From positions 2,073,009-2,108,522 of the forward strand of contig NZ_JXCJ01000001.1 of assembly GCF_000832015.1 (NCBI RefSeq): a stretch of 35,514 nucleotides of DNA. The letters are read 5' to 3'. Every line of letters begins with the position of its first letter. Positions within the stretch are counted from its first letter, which is position 1. Origin of the DNA: Gilvimarinus agarilyticus. Its GTDB lineage: Bacteria > Pseudomonadota > Gammaproteobacteria > Pseudomonadales > Cellvibrionaceae. Both the position numbers and the translations under genes were made by a program. Below are positions 6,302-15,666 of this stretch, piece after piece. The notes under the pieces are model-generated. The model searched no databases. It was given only the letters and a program-made list of their open reading frames with translations, and was not told the origin of the DNA.

Positions 6302-7840
6302 ATGCGCGCATTCATGGTTCAAGGCACCACCTCGGACGCCGGCAAAAGTACGCTGGTGGCGGGCCTTGCACGCCTGTTACAGCGTCGCGGTATTGCGGTT
6401 GTGCCGTTTAAGCCGCAAAACATGGCCCTAAACAGCGCAGTTACTGAAGATGGCGGTGAGATCGGCCGCGCGCAGGCACTACAGGCGCAGGCCGCGGGCC
6501 TTGTGCCGCATACCGATATGAACCCGGTACTGCTTAAGCCTTCATCCGATACCGGTGCCCAGGTGATTATTCAGGGTAGGGCGCTGGGCAATATGCAGGC
6601 GCTGGATTACCACGCTTACAAAGCCACCGCCAAGGCGGCTGTGTTGGAGTCTTTTGCCCGGTTATCAGATCAGTATCAATGTGTGCTGGTCGAGGGCGCC
6701 GGCAGCCCCGCTGAAATTAATTTGCGCGAAAACGACATCGCCAATATGGGCTTTGCCGAGGCCGTCGACTGCCCGGTGATTATTATTGCCGATATCGATA
6801 AAGGCGGCGTGTTTGCGCATCTAGTGGGTACGTTAGAGCTGCTTTCGCCCAGCGAGCAAGCGTTGGTTAAAGGCTTTGTGATCAACCGTTTTCGCGGCGA
6901 TATCGCTTTGCTGCAGCCGGGCCTCGATTGGTTAGAGCAGCGCACCGGTAAACCGGTGCTGGGGGTCGTGCCGTATTTGCACGATTTATATTTAGACGCT
7001 GAAGACGCCATCAGCACTGCGCAGGTTAAAGGCGAGCAGCAACTGAATGTGGTCGTGCCGGTACTGCCGCGTATCAGCAATCACACCGATTTTGATCCGC
7101 TGCGGTTGCACCCATCGGTTAACGTACAGTTTGTTTCGGTGCGCGACGAATTGCCCCCGTGCGATTTAGTGATTCTGCCCGGCAGTAAAAACGTGCGCGC
7201 CGATTTACAACAGCTGCAGTTAAACAACTGGCAAACCAAGCTCGATAAACATCTGCGTTACGGTGGCAAGCTGCTGGGTATTTGTGGTGGCTTACAAATG
7301 CTGGGTAAGCGTATTGATGACCCTATGGGAGTCGAAGATACGGCCGGTAGCATCGATGGCTTTGGCTATTGCGATTACGCAACAGAGTTAACCGGCCAAA
7401 AGTCACTGTTAAATGTACAAGGCAATTTTAGTTTACGTGGCGCCGGTGAGACGCCGGCGCGCACCGGTTATTTTAGCGGTTATGAAATTCACTGCGGTAT
7501 TAGCCGCGGGCCGGCGTTTGGCGCGCCGGGTAATGATGTAACCCGCCATGCGCCTTTTACCATTGAATCCGACAAACTCGATGGCCAACCAAGGCCCGAA
7601 GGCGTGATGAGTGCCGACGGGCAAATTCTGGCAACTTATATCCACGGTTTATTTGATGCCCCCGAGGCGTTAAGCGCGCTACTACATTGGGCGGGGTTCG
7701 ATCGCGACGCCAACACCGAGTTTGATTTACAAGCGCACCGGGAGGCTCAGTTAAATCGGCTGGCCGATACACTCGAGCAACACCTGAGCGATGCATGGCT
7801 TAGCGAGCTTATGGCCGGTGGCGAGGCAGCGGCGCCATGA
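6302..7840 (+). CDS. cobQ: Cobyric acid synthase CobQ
   Basis: The protein is 512 residues, normal for CobQ/CbiP. An N-terminal dethiobiotin-synthetase-like ATPase domain begins with [11 protein letters not shown] (residues 7-17) and includes [21 protein letters not shown] and the DIDKGGVFA segment. The C-terminal class I glutamine amidotransferase domain has the nucleophile Cys328 (GICGG) and His448 (YIHGLFD). It amidates the b, d, e and g carboxylates of adenosylcobyrinic acid a,c-diamide using glutamine and ATP, giving cobyric acid. The ribosome site is weak at the ATG at 6302. The stop overlaps the btuC start by 4 bp, beginning the tightly coupled run of genes that continues to btuF. Confidence 0.96.
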   Translation: MRAFMVQGTTSDAGKSTLVAGLARLLQRRGIAVVPFKPQNMALNSAVTEDGGEIGRAQALQAQAAGLVPHTDMNPVLLKPSSDTGAQVIIQGRALGNMQALDYHAYKATAKAAVLESFARLSDQYQCVLVEGAGSPAEINLRENDIANMGFAEAVDCPVIIIADIDKGGVFAHLVGTLELLSPSEQALVKGFVINRFRGDIALLQPGLDWLEQRTGKPVLGVVPYLHDLYLDAEDAISTAQVKGEQQLNVVVPVLPRISNHTDFDPLRLHPSVNVQFVSVRDELPPCDLVILPGSKNVRADLQQLQLNNWQTKLDKHLRYGGKLLGICGGLQMLGKRIDDPMGVEDTAGSIDGFGYCDYATELTGQKSLLNVQGNFSLRGAGETPARTGYFSGYEIHCGISRGPAFGAPGNDVTRHAPFTIESDKLDGQPRPEGVMSADGQILATYIHGLFDAPEALSALLHWAGFDRDANTEFDLQAHREAQLNRLADTLEQHLSDAWLSELMAGGEAAAP

Positions 7841-8859
7841 GCCTGGCCAAACGCACGGCACCGCGATTCGCCTGGTTTACTTTGAGCGGGCTGTTGGCGT
7901 TGAGCTTTTTAGTGGCAATTGCCTTTGGCTCGGTAGATTTGTCCATCGTTGATGTTGTTCGCGCGCTTACCGGTCAACCCCTAGAGGGTTATGGCGCGGC
8001 TATCGTGCACTCGATTCGTTTGCCCCGCGCCTTGCTGGCGGCATCCGTCGGGGCGATTCTCGCTATTAGCGGCGCTTACTTGCAGGGGCTGTTTCGCAAC
8101 CCGCTGGCCGACCCGTCGTTAATTGGTGTTACCGCCGGTGCCTCCGTCGGCGCGAGCGTGGCTATTGTGTTTGGTGCCGGTGGGCTGGGGTTTGTCAGTG
8201 GTTTATCGCTTGTCTCGCTGGGTGCATTTGGCGGTGGCTTGTTGGCGGTGTGGTTAGTGTATAAAGTTTCGTCGTCGATCAACGGCACATCGGTGGCCAC
8301 CATGTTGCTTATGGGGATTGCCGTGAGTGCGCTGGCCGCGAGCCTGACCGGTTTAATGGATTACTTTGCCGATAACGAAATGCTACGCCGGCTAAGCCTA
8401 TGGCGCATGGGCGGGCTCGATGGTGCCAACTACTGGCGAGCGGGAATCGCAGCGGCGGTACTGTTAGTTATGTTGCTTAGCATGGGCGGCTTTTCTCGTG
8501 CACTTAATACGCTTTTGCTGGGTGAATCCCAGGCGCGGCATTTAGGTGTCGATGTCGAGCGCTTAAAAACCCGCTTGATTATTTTGGTCGCCGGCGGCGT
8601 CGGAGTGTCTGTCGCCATGGCTGGAAGCATTGCGTTTGTCGGCTTAGTGGTGCCGCACATGGTGCGCTTGTGGGTGGGGCCGGATCACCGCTTATTGTTG
8701 CCGCTATCCGCCTTAGGCGGTGCGAGTTTACTGCTGTTGGCCGATACCTTCGCCCGTGTCGTGATCGCGCCCACAGAATTGCCGGTTGGGTTAGTCACCG
8801 CTATTTTGGGCGCGCCGTTTTTTATCTCGCTGTTAAAAAGTAGGCGGGATTTACAGTGA
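7837..8859 (+). CDS. btuC: Cobalamin ABC transporter permease BtuC (FecCD family)
   Basis: This is a 340-residue, strongly hydrophobic protein with about ten predicted membrane segments. It contains the FecCD permease signatures [25 protein letters not shown] and [16 protein letters not shown] near the C-terminal third, the last covering the coupling helix that contacts the ATPase. Such permeases work as dimers with two ATPase subunits and receive substrate from a periplasmic binding protein. The family also serves haem and siderophores; the surrounding cob genes, btuB and btuF make a corrinoid the likely cargo. Its ATG overlaps the cobQ stop (ATGA) and its stop overlaps the GTG start of the ATPase gene. 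Confidence 0.92.
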   Translation: MSLAKRTAPRFAWFTLSGLLALSFLVAIAFGSVDLSIVDVVRALTGQPLEGYGAAIVHSIRLPRALLAASVGAILAISGAYLQGLFRNPLADPSLIGVTAGASVGASVAIVFGAGGLGFVSGLSLVSLGAFGGGLLAVWLVYKVSSSINGTSVATMLLMGIAVSALAASLTGLMDYFADNEMLRRLSLWRMGGLDGANYWRAGIAAAVLLVMLLSMGGFSRALNTLLLGESQARHLGVDVERLKTRLIILVAGGVGVSVAMAGSIAFVGLVVPHMVRLWVGPDHRLLLPLSALGGASLLLLADTFARVVIAPTELPVGLVTAILGAPFFISLLKSRRDLQ

Positions 8860-9692
8860 ATAAAACTAGCCAAAATACTCCGGATAAGGGCGTGCTGACA
8901 ATCGAGAACCTCTCGGTGAGCATTGGCTCGCGTACGCTGATTAACAATATTAATCTTGCCGTTGATGCCGGCGAGGTGCTGTGTGTTATTGGCCCTAATG
9001 GCGCGGGTAAAACCACTTTGCTGCGTACCATTGGTCAGGATCTAACCCCAGACAGCGGCCATATAAGTTTTGCCCAACAGCCGCTCACGCGCATGGCACC
9101 CAGAGCCCGGGCCCGCCAGCTTGCCGTTCTCACCCAGCACAATCCGCTAACGTTTGCCTTTACCGGGCGCGAGGTGGTGGCACTAGGGCGCTCGCCGCAC
9201 AGTACCGGTGTGGTGATCGATGACGACATTTGCCAGGCCGCCATGGCGGCGCTGGATGTTAGCCATTTAGCGCAGCGTTTGTATCCGTCGTTATCGGGCG
9301 GTGAACAGCAGCGTATTCAGTTGGCGCGGGTGCTGGCACAAATTTGGCGCGCAGAAGATGCCAGCACCAGTGCGCGATTATTGTTATTGGACGAGCCTGT
9401 CACCAGTTTAGATATCGGCCATCAACACCAGCTGATGCAAGCGGTGAGGGAGTTTGCCCGCACCGATGTGGCGGTGGTGATGACGGTGCATGACATCACC
9501 CTGGCAGGTGCGTTTGCCGATCGTATCATTGCCCTTAAAAACGGCGAGTGTATCGCCGAGGGTAGCCCCCACGAAGTACTGACGGAATCCTTAATAAGTC
9601 ACGTCTTCGATACGCCGGTGAGTATTATTAATCATCCGCAAACCGGTAAACCGGTGGTGCTGGGCGCGACCGAAACGGGAACTACAGTATGA
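8856..9692 (+). CDS. btuD: Cobalamin ABC transporter ATP-binding protein BtuD
   Basis: The 278-residue ATPase starts with GTG at 8856, overlapping the btuC stop by 4 bp. Motifs are in the canonical order: Walker A (GPNGAGKTT, residues 46-54), a Q-loop (VLTQHNPL), the ABC signature (LSGGEQQRIQLA), Walker B (LLLLDEPVTSLD) and the switch histidine (TVHDITLA). Sequence alone also resembles haem-importer HmuV ATPases, a close family. Location between btuC and cobU supports cobalamin transport. It powers BtuC at the cytoplasmic face of the inner membrane. Confidence 0.9.
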   Translation: MNKTSQNTPDKGVLTIENLSVSIGSRTLINNINLAVDAGEVLCVIGPNGAGKTTLLRTIGQDLTPDSGHISFAQQPLTRMAPRARARQLAVLTQHNPLTFAFTGREVVALGRSPHSTGVVIDDDICQAAMAALDVSHLAQRLYPSLSGGEQQRIQLARVLAQIWRAEDASTSARLLLLDEPVTSLDIGHQHQLMQAVREFARTDVAVVMTVHDITLAGAFADRIIALKNGECIAEGSPHEVLTESLISHVFDTPVSIINHPQTGKPVVLGATETGTTV

Positions 9693-10216
9693 GACAATTA
9701 ATTCTCGGCGGCGCCCGCAGTGGTAAAAGCCGCATCGCCCAGGAGCGCGCCGAAGCGTGGCGCGAGCAAACCGGTGGCGAGCTGTATTATTTGGCCACAG
9801 CGGGTGCTGGCGACGACGAGATGCGCGCGCGTATAAGTACGCACCGCGCCGAGCGCGATAGCCGCTGGCAAACCCTGGAGGAGCCTGTTGCTCTGGCCGA
9901 AACGCTCAAACAGTATCGCGATCAGCCCGTGTGCATTTTGGTGGATTGCTTAACTCTGTGGATCAGCAATTGTTTGCACCAAAATGTGTGGCAACAAGAG
10001 CGCGATGCGTTGCTCGCAGAAATAGAGACTCAAGTGGCGACGGACAGCGCGCTTACGCTTATTTTGGTGAGCAATGAGGTTGGCTCGGGCGTAGTGCCTC
10101 TGGGGCAGCTGTCGCGTGAGTTTGTCGATGCCTCGGGCTGGTTGCATCAAGCCTTAGCCGCGCGTTTTAACTCTGTCACTTTGGTAGTGGCAGGTTTACC
10201 CCTTTCTTTAAAGTGA
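9689..10216 (+). CDS. cobU: Adenosylcobinamide kinase / adenosylcobinamide-phosphate guanylyltransferase CobU
   Basis: This 175-residue protein has an N-terminal P-loop (GGARSGKS, residues 7-14), an ISTHRAERD motif carrying the guanylylated histidine region, and VDCLTLWISN, all typical of CobU/CobP. It phosphorylates adenosylcobinamide and then transfers GMP to it, giving AdoCbi-GDP, the substrate of CobS. The start ATG overlaps the btuD stop (ATGA), implying translational coupling of transport and assembly. Confidence 0.95.
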   Translation: MRQLILGGARSGKSRIAQERAEAWREQTGGELYYLATAGAGDDEMRARISTHRAERDSRWQTLEEPVALAETLKQYRDQPVCILVDCLTLWISNCLHQNVWQQERDALLAEIETQVATDSALTLILVSNEVGSGVVPLGQLSREFVDASGWLHQALAARFNSVTLVVAGLPLSLK

Positions 10217-10220
10217 TGTT

Positions 10221-11270
10221 ATGACCAACGATTTTTTACCCGAATGGTTAACTCGCCCCATCGAGGCGCCCGATGCCAATGCCGAATCTGAGGCGCGTGC
10301 GCATCAGGCACAGTTAACGAAACCGGCCGGCTCCCTGGGGCGGCTAGAACAACTGGCCGTTACCTTTGCCGGTTATCAGGGCCGTAGCAAGCCCGCCTTA
10401 GAGAACATTATCGTGCGGGTATTTGCTGCCGATCACGGCATCGCTGCGCGCGGCACCTCGGCGTACCCGCAAGAGGTAACGGCGCAAATGGTGGCTAATT
10501 TTTGTCACGGTGGCGCGGCGATATCGGTGTTGGCTAAACAGCTCGATGCCGATTTTCGAGCAGTGAACTTAGGTTGTGTCGGGCCTGTTGCAGCGCATAA
10601 AAACCTTGTCGATTACGCCATTGCCCCTGCGACTGCCGATTTTTCCCAGGCCCCGGCGATGACGGTAACGCAACTCAACAAAGCGCTCGACGCTGGATTT
10701 TTGCAAGCCCAACCCGGTGATTTATTTATTGGCGGCGAGATGGGCATTGGCAATACCACGTCAGCGGCGGCGCTGTTGGCGGCCTTGTTTCAGTTGGCGC
10801 CAGAGGCTATTACCGGCAAAGGTACGGGCATTGATGACGCTACCTTAACCCGTAAAACACAATTGATCGCGACTGCGCTTGGTTATCATCGTGAGCATTT
10901 GACTCACCCGGCGGCGATACTGCAGCGTTTGGGTGGTTTTGAAATAGCGGCGCTGGTGGGCGCCTATGTTGGCAGTGCCCAGCGGGGTGTGCCGGTGTTG
11001 GTTGATGGTTTTATTAGCACGGCCGCCGCAGCTGTTGCCGTAGCATTGCAGCCGACACTTGCTCCGTGGCTTGTGTACGGGCACTTATCCAACGAGGCTG
11101 GCCATAAGCTGGCGCTTGAACAGCTCGGAGCTACGCCGCTTTTAGCGCTGGATATGCGCCTCGGGGAGGGCAGTGGTGCCGCGCTCGCCGCTGGTGTGAT
11201 TCAGCAGGCACTAGCACTACACAGCCAAATGGCCACCTTTGCTGATGCCGGTGTGAGTCATGCAGATTGA
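10221..11270 (+). CDS. cobT: Nicotinate-nucleotide--dimethylbenzimidazole phosphoribosyltransferase CobT
   Basis: This is a 349-residue protein with family motifs KPAGSLGRLE near the N-terminus, FAADHGI, GGEMGIGNTTSA and DMRLGEGSGA. Glu316 in the last motif matches the catalytic Glu317 of Salmonella CobT almost exactly in position. The enzyme makes alpha-ribazole phosphate from nicotinate mononucleotide and the lower-ligand base, thereby activating the base for the nucleotide loop. It follows cobU by 4 bp, and its last 11 bp overlap cobC. Confidence 0.96.
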   Translation: MTNDFLPEWLTRPIEAPDANAESEARAHQAQLTKPAGSLGRLEQLAVTFAGYQGRSKPALENIIVRVFAADHGIAARGTSAYPQEVTAQMVANFCHGGAAISVLAKQLDADFRAVNLGCVGPVAAHKNLVDYAIAPATADFSQAPAMTVTQLNKALDAGFLQAQPGDLFIGGEMGIGNTTSAAALLAALFQLAPEAITGKGTGIDDATLTRKTQLIATALGYHREHLTHPAAILQRLGGFEIAALVGAYVGSAQRGVPVLVDGFISTAAAAVAVALQPTLAPWLVYGHLSNEAGHKLALEQLGATPLLALDMRLGEGSGAALAAGVIQQALALHSQMATFADAGVSHAD

Positions 11271-11853
11271 TTTGCTGCGCCACGGTGAGTGCAAGGGCGG
11301 GGCGATTTTTCGCGGCTCGCTGGACGTAGCGCTTACCGATAAAGGTTGGCAACAAATGCAAAACGGTTTGGCTGAATTAAACGCCGGATGGGATGCCATT
11401 GTCAGCTCGCCATTAATTCGCTGTAGCCGGTTTGCGACAGCGGTTGCCAAGCAAACTGGCTTGGAGTTACAACAAGAGGCCGACTTGCGCGAAATTTGTT
11501 TTGGCCAATGGGAGGGGCAGAGCGTCGAGCGCATTTGGCGCGAGCAAGCCGAGCTGTGCACGCAGTGGAGCCGTGCCCCGGATAAAGTGACGCCGCCGGC
11601 GGGCGAGCCGTTTTTGCAGTTTCGTACGCGTGTGTTGCGAGCTGTTGCCGCGCTGGCACAACGCTATGCCCAGCAGCGTGTATTGCTGGTAACCCACGGT
11701 GGGGTGATTAAGTTGTTGTTAACCGAGGCGTTAAACACGGGCGCGGCGGGCATGATGCAACTGGATGTGGGTTACGGCTTTTCGGCTTCACTGCTTGTTC
11801 GGGGCGACACCTTAACCCTTAAAGAGCCTCTTAACGCCACAGTCGGGCGGTAA
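11260..11853 (+). CDS. cobC: Alpha-ribazole phosphatase CobC (histidine phosphatase superfamily)
   Basis: The 197-residue protein opens with the phosphoglycerate-mutase-like motif LLRHGEC (catalytic His8) and has the second histidine in VTHGGV. It should remove phosphate from alpha-ribazole phosphate or from adenosylcobalamin phosphate in the last steps of B12 assembly. By fold it could be a general phosphatase, but its position between cobT and cobS, overlapping cobT by 11 bp, makes CobC the best call. Confidence 0.88.
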   Translation: MQIDLLRHGECKGGAIFRGSLDVALTDKGWQQMQNGLAELNAGWDAIVSSPLIRCSRFATAVAKQTGLELQQEADLREICFGQWEGQSVERIWREQAELCTQWSRAPDKVTPPAGEPFLQFRTRVLRAVAALAQRYAQQRVLLVTHGGVIKLLLTEALNTGAAGMMQLDVGYGFSASLLVRGDTLTLKEPLNATVGR

Positions 11854-11856
11854 AGT

Positions 11857-12669
11857 ATGTCGCGCAGTAAGTTCGAGACGATCACCCAGGCAATGCTCTA
11901 CGCGTTGATGTTTTTAACCCGTTTACCCGTTGGCCGCTGGCTGACAAACGTTACCGAGCAAACCGCCGCGCGAGCGGTGTATTGTTATCCGCTGGTGGGC
12001 ATTGTGATTGGCGCATTGCTCGCGCTCGCCGCTTTTGGTTTACAGCCACTGGGCCCGCCACTTAGCGCAGCGCTGGTGTTGGTGTTGTGGGTGGCGGTGA
12101 CGGGTGCTCTGCACCTCGATGGCCTGGCCGACTGTATGGATGCCTACTACGCCGGCCACAAATGTGGCGACGCGCAGCAGCGGCGCGAAAAGATTTTACA
12201 GGTGATGCACGATCCTGCCTGTGGCGCCATTGCGTTAGTGTCGCTGGTGTTATTACTGTTGGTGAAGTGGGCGGCGCTGTCGACTTTATTTACCCTTTTT
12301 GCTCATGAATCGGTTGTTTCTGTCACGTCGATTTTAGCCGCTGTGATCGTCACGCCAGTGCTGGCCCGCACCATCATTTTACCTTTTATGACGTTAAACG
12401 GTTACGCCCGCCGCGAGGGAACCGTACCACCTGCGAGTGAAACAAACGCGAGACGTTACTGGTCGATTGCTGTGTTGGTATTCGCCCTGTGCGCAATGTG
12501 TGTTGGTTTTTTTGTCACGGCGATTTTATTGCTGGGGCTAGTGGTATTTATGCTGTTTTGGGCACGGCTGTGGCAGCGGCAAATAGGTGGCTATACCGGC
12601 GACTGTTTAGGGGCGTTGGTGGAGCTCAGTGAGGCGCTGGTGTTAATTGTGTTTGTGGCGCTATGGTAA
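11857..12669 (+). CDS. cobS: Adenosylcobinamide-GDP ribazoletransferase (cobalamin synthase) CobS
   Basis: A 270-residue integral membrane protein with several hydrophobic segments. The family motif LHLDGLADCMDAYYAG lies near residue 90, with acidic residues that bind metal, and MHDPACGAIA follows. It joins AdoCbi-GDP with alpha-ribazole or its phosphate at the inner membrane, completing the nucleotide loop. It starts 3 bp after cobC and overlaps the cbiB start by 7 bp. Confidence 0.95.
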   Translation: MSRSKFETITQAMLYALMFLTRLPVGRWLTNVTEQTAARAVYCYPLVGIVIGALLALAAFGLQPLGPPLSAALVLVLWVAVTGALHLDGLADCMDAYYAGHKCGDAQQRREKILQVMHDPACGAIALVSLVLLLLVKWAALSTLFTLFAHESVVSVTSILAAVIVTPVLARTIILPFMTLNGYARREGTVPPASETNARRYWSIAVLVFALCAMCVGFFVTAILLLGLVVFMLFWARLWQRQIGGYTGDCLGALVELSEALVLIVFVALW

Positions 12670-13601
12670 CCGCGTGGGCGTTACTCGTCGGTGTGCTGCT
12701 GGATTACCGCTTGGGTGAAGTCAGCCGGTTACACCCGTTGGTAGGATTTGGCTATTGCGCCAACTGGCTCGAGCGCCGCTTAAACGCAAAGGGCAGTGGT
12801 AGCCGCGCTGCGGGCTTGCTAGCACTGTTGTTGTTACTGCTGCCCGCTATGGCTGTAAGTGTTGGGCTCTGGTGGGCGCTGCTAGTTCATGCCCCGTGGC
12901 TGGCGTTTATAGCGGGCGCGGTAGGTTTGTATTTTACCCTGGGCTGGCGCAGTTTGACCGAGCATGTAACAGCGGTACAAAGGGCGCTGGATGCTGATGA
13001 TTTACCCGCGGCACGCATTGCTGTGGCACGCATTGTCAGTCGCGATTGCGAGCAAGCCGATGTGTTGCAAGTGCGGCGTGCGGCTATTGAATCGCTACTT
13101 GAGAACAGCGCCGACGCGGTTGTGGCGCCACTGTTTTGGTTTGCTGTCGCGGGGCTGCCGGGCGCGGTGATCTACCGTTTAAGCAATACCCTGGATGCTA
13201 TGTGGGGTTACAAAAATGATCGCTTTTATCATTTCGGCTGGGCCGCCGCGCGTTGCGATGATGTGTTAAATTTTTTGCCGGCGCGTTTAACGGCACTGGC
13301 ATTCGCGGCCATGGGAGATGCTCACGGCGCATTGCAGAGCTGGCGCACCAGCGCATCTCACTGGGCCAGCCCCAATGCCGGGCCGGTCATTTGTGCCGGG
13401 GCGGGTGCTTTACATCTAAGTTTGGGGGGCGGGGCGTCTTATCATCAACGCTGGTGCGATAAACCCACAACGGCCGGAAAGCCACCGCAAGCGGATGCCA
13501 TTGCTCGGGCGCTGGCACTGGTGCATCGCACGCTTTTGCTGTTGGTTATTATTTTTATAGTGTTCGCATTGGGCATATGGGCGAGTGGGGTCACGGGATG
13601 A
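12663..13601 (+). CDS. cbiB: Adenosylcobinamide-phosphate synthase CbiB (CobD of Pseudomonas nomenclature)
   Basis: A 312-residue membrane protein of the CobD/CbiB family. It has the N-terminal LLDYRLGEVSRLHPLVGFG segment (one residue short of complete here), IVSRDCEQAD, ESLLENSADAVVAPLFWF, YRLSNTLDAMWGYKND and the FLPARLTAL motif. It condenses adenosylcobyric acid with (R)-1-amino-2-propanol O-phosphate, the product of the next gene, at the cytoplasmic membrane. Its start lies inside the end of cobS, and its TGA overlaps the ATG of the decarboxylase gene. Confidence 0.95.
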   Translation: MVTAWALLVGVLLDYRLGEVSRLHPLVGFGYCANWLERRLNAKGSGSRAAGLLALLLLLLPAMAVSVGLWWALLVHAPWLAFIAGAVGLYFTLGWRSLTEHVTAVQRALDADDLPAARIAVARIVSRDCEQADVLQVRRAAIESLLENSADAVVAPLFWFAVAGLPGAVIYRLSNTLDAMWGYKNDRFYHFGWAAARCDDVLNFLPARLTALAFAAMGDAHGALQSWRTSASHWASPNAGPVICAGAGALHLSLGGGASYHQRWCDKPTTAGKPPQADAIARALALVHRTLLLLVIIFIVFALGIWASGVTG

Positions 13602-14656
13602 TATTAAGTGATGGCTCGGCGGAGTTACTGCATGGTGGCGACTTAACCTACGCCAGTGCCGTGTTTGGTGAACCCGATGAGCCCTGGCAAGATCTATCCA
13701 CCGGCATTAGCCCGTGGGGTTATCGGGCGGTTAATATCCCCTCTGATATTTGGCGAGATTTACCCGGCAGTAACCGGCCCTTGTGCGAGGCGGCCGCTGA
13801 ATACTATCAAACGCAACCTGAGTTTGTTGTGCCATTGCCCGGCAGCCAGTTTGCCATTAGCCACATGCCCCGGCTGCTCGCGCCGGCAACGGTTGCCTTG
13901 CCTGCTATTGGCTACGCCGAGCACGCCAAAGCCTGGCAGCAAGCGGGGCACCGGGTGGTTTTTTATGATTGTATCGCCGGGCTGCAGAGTTTGGCCGAGC
14001 AGGGCGCTCTACACAGCGCGGTGGTGATTAACCCTAACAACCCCACCGCCGAGGTGTGCCCGCTGACAACCATCGAGCTTTTGCACGGGTCTTTACCTGG
14101 TATGGTGGTGGTGGATGAGGCTTTTATCGATACGTTGACGCTACCGAGTGCGGTGTCTTTATTACCCCGCTGCCCGCGTTTATGCGTGCTGCGCTCTGTG
14201 GGAAAGTTTTTTGGTTTGGCCGGTATTCGGTTGGGCTTTTTATTGAGTAGTGGTGATTTGCCTGAAAGAATGCTACAGGTGCTTGGCCCCTGGGCCGTGA
14301 GCCACCCGGCGCAGTGGATGGGCGAGCGCGCCCTAAAAGACAAGGCCTGGCAGCTTGCACATAAGCTGCGCTTGCGCGATGCACAGCAGCAATTGCAAAA
14401 GATCTTGCAACAGGTTGCGCGCGATCGCTTTACCCTTGCCAACGGTGGCTTATTTTTCACATTGCGCGGTAGCTGGAAGCCCTTAATGGTGTTGCATCAA
14501 ACGCTGGCAGAGAGTGGTATTTATACCCGCTGGTGCTATTGGCCCGAGCCGAACGAGGCCGGCGGTACGCCACCGGCATGGCTGCGCATTGGTTTGCCCG
14601 CTGACGGTGGCGTGCGTATGGCTCAGGCACTAAAAACGATAACGTTTTCGGAGTAG
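13598..14656 (+). CDS. cobD: L-threonine-O-3-phosphate decarboxylase (PLP-dependent, CobD/CobC type)
   Basis: The 352-residue start at 13598 gives an ATGA overlap with cbiB, the pattern used throughout this operon; an upstream ATG at 13577 is possible but would overlap cbiB by 25 bp. It is a fold-type I aminotransferase-like protein with INPNNPT, VVDEAFID and the PLP lysine Lys203 in SVGKFFGLAGIRLGF. It makes (R)-1-amino-2-propanol phosphate for CbiB. Naming differs between organisms: CobD in Salmonella, CobC in Pseudomonas denitrificans. No threonine kinase (PduX or BluE type) is visible in the window. Confidence 0.92.
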   Translation: MILSDGSAELLHGGDLTYASAVFGEPDEPWQDLSTGISPWGYRAVNIPSDIWRDLPGSNRPLCEAAAEYYQTQPEFVVPLPGSQFAISHMPRLLAPATVALPAIGYAEHAKAWQQAGHRVVFYDCIAGLQSLAEQGALHSAVVINPNNPTAEVCPLTTIELLHGSLPGMVVVDEAFIDTLTLPSAVSLLPRCPRLCVLRSVGKFFGLAGIRLGFLLSSGDLPERMLQVLGPWAVSHPAQWMGERALKDKAWQLAHKLRLRDAQQQLQKILQQVARDRFTLANGGLFFTLRGSWKPLMVLHQTLAESGIYTRWCYWPEPNEAGGTPPAWLRIGLPADGGVRMAQALKTITFSE

Positions 14657-14662
14657 CACCCT

Positions 14663-15607
14663 ATGGTACAAATAGAGAGTGGCGCTTGGGTAATGGGTTT
14701 GCGCCGTTGCCGTAAATACGCGGTGGCGCTGTGCGGGAGCCTGCTGATGTTGTGGGTGGCCGCGGCGAGCGCTGAGGTTATTGAGGTGGTCGATGCTCGC
14801 GGCAAAACCATTCGGCTTGAGCAACCTGCCGAGCGCATTATTGCGCTGGCGCCACATTTAGTGGAAAACGCTTACAGCGCGGGCGCCGGTGGCAAACTGG
14901 TGGCGGCGGTAAGCTACAGCGACTATCCCCCAGACGCAAAAGAGTTACCCGAGGTAGGCACCTACAAAACCGTTAGCTTAGAGTCCGTGCTCGCTCTTAA
15001 GCCCGATCTGGTACTGGCCTGGTCATCGGGGAATGGGTTAAACGCGGCGGCTCAGTTAGAGCGCTTAGGGTTGACAGTGTATGTGGATGAGCCGCGCACG
15101 CTGGACGATATCGCGCGTGAAGTAAGCAACATTGGACGTTTGGCTGGCACCTCAAAAGCCGCTGAAAAGACAGCGGACGCCTGGCTCGCGCGGTTACACA
15201 ATTTGCAAACCTCACATCTAAACGTACAGCCAGTCTCTGTCTTCTATCAGGTATGGAACCAGCCGCTGCAAACCCTAAATGGTGAGCATTTGGTCAGTGA
15301 TGTGATTCGCTTATGCGGAGGGCGCAACGCCTTTGCCGATGCCGTATCGCTGGCACCCAAAATTAATGTCGAATCGGTGCTGGGGCGCGACCCGGATGTG
15401 ATTGTCGCCAGCGGCATGGGAGAAGAGCGCCCAGAGTGGCTGGATGAGTGGAAACAGTATCCGGCTCTGAGTGCGGTCGCAAACAATCATTTGTTTTTTG
15501 TGCCACCGGATATTATTCAGCGGCATACGTTTCGCATACTCGACGGTGCCGAGTTAATGTGTCAGATGTTAGATCAAGTGCGCCAGGACACTGTTGCTGA
15601 CCATTGA
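14663..15607 (+). CDS. btuF: Periplasmic cobalamin-binding protein BtuF
   Basis: A 314-residue class III substrate-binding protein of the BtuF/FepB fold. GGAG lies 9 nt before the ATG at 14663; an internal Met (residue 11) would give a more compact signal peptide. A hydrophobic signal ends near AAASA, followed by the typical opening VVDARGKTIRLEQPAERIIA in which the conserved PAERIIAL motif is clear. Later features are VSYSDYPP, PDLVLAW and DPDVIVAS. It should carry corrinoid from BtuB to the BtuCD transporter. It is the last gene of the cobalamin block, 6 bp after cobD. Confidence 0.9.
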   Translation: MVQIESGAWVMGLRRCRKYAVALCGSLLMLWVAAASAEVIEVVDARGKTIRLEQPAERIIALAPHLVENAYSAGAGGKLVAAVSYSDYPPDAKELPEVGTYKTVSLESVLALKPDLVLAWSSGNGLNAAAQLERLGLTVYVDEPRTLDDIAREVSNIGRLAGTSKAAEKTADAWLARLHNLQTSHLNVQPVSVFYQVWNQPLQTLNGEHLVSDVIRLCGGRNAFADAVSLAPKINVESVLGRDPDVIVASGMGEERPEWLDEWKQYPALSAVANNHLFFVPPDIIQRHTFRILDGAELMCQMLDQVRQDTVADH

Positions 15608-15666
15608 TACACGTTAAGGTAGTACGCAAGTAAACAGCACTTAATGTAATCAATTAAGAGGTGAGT

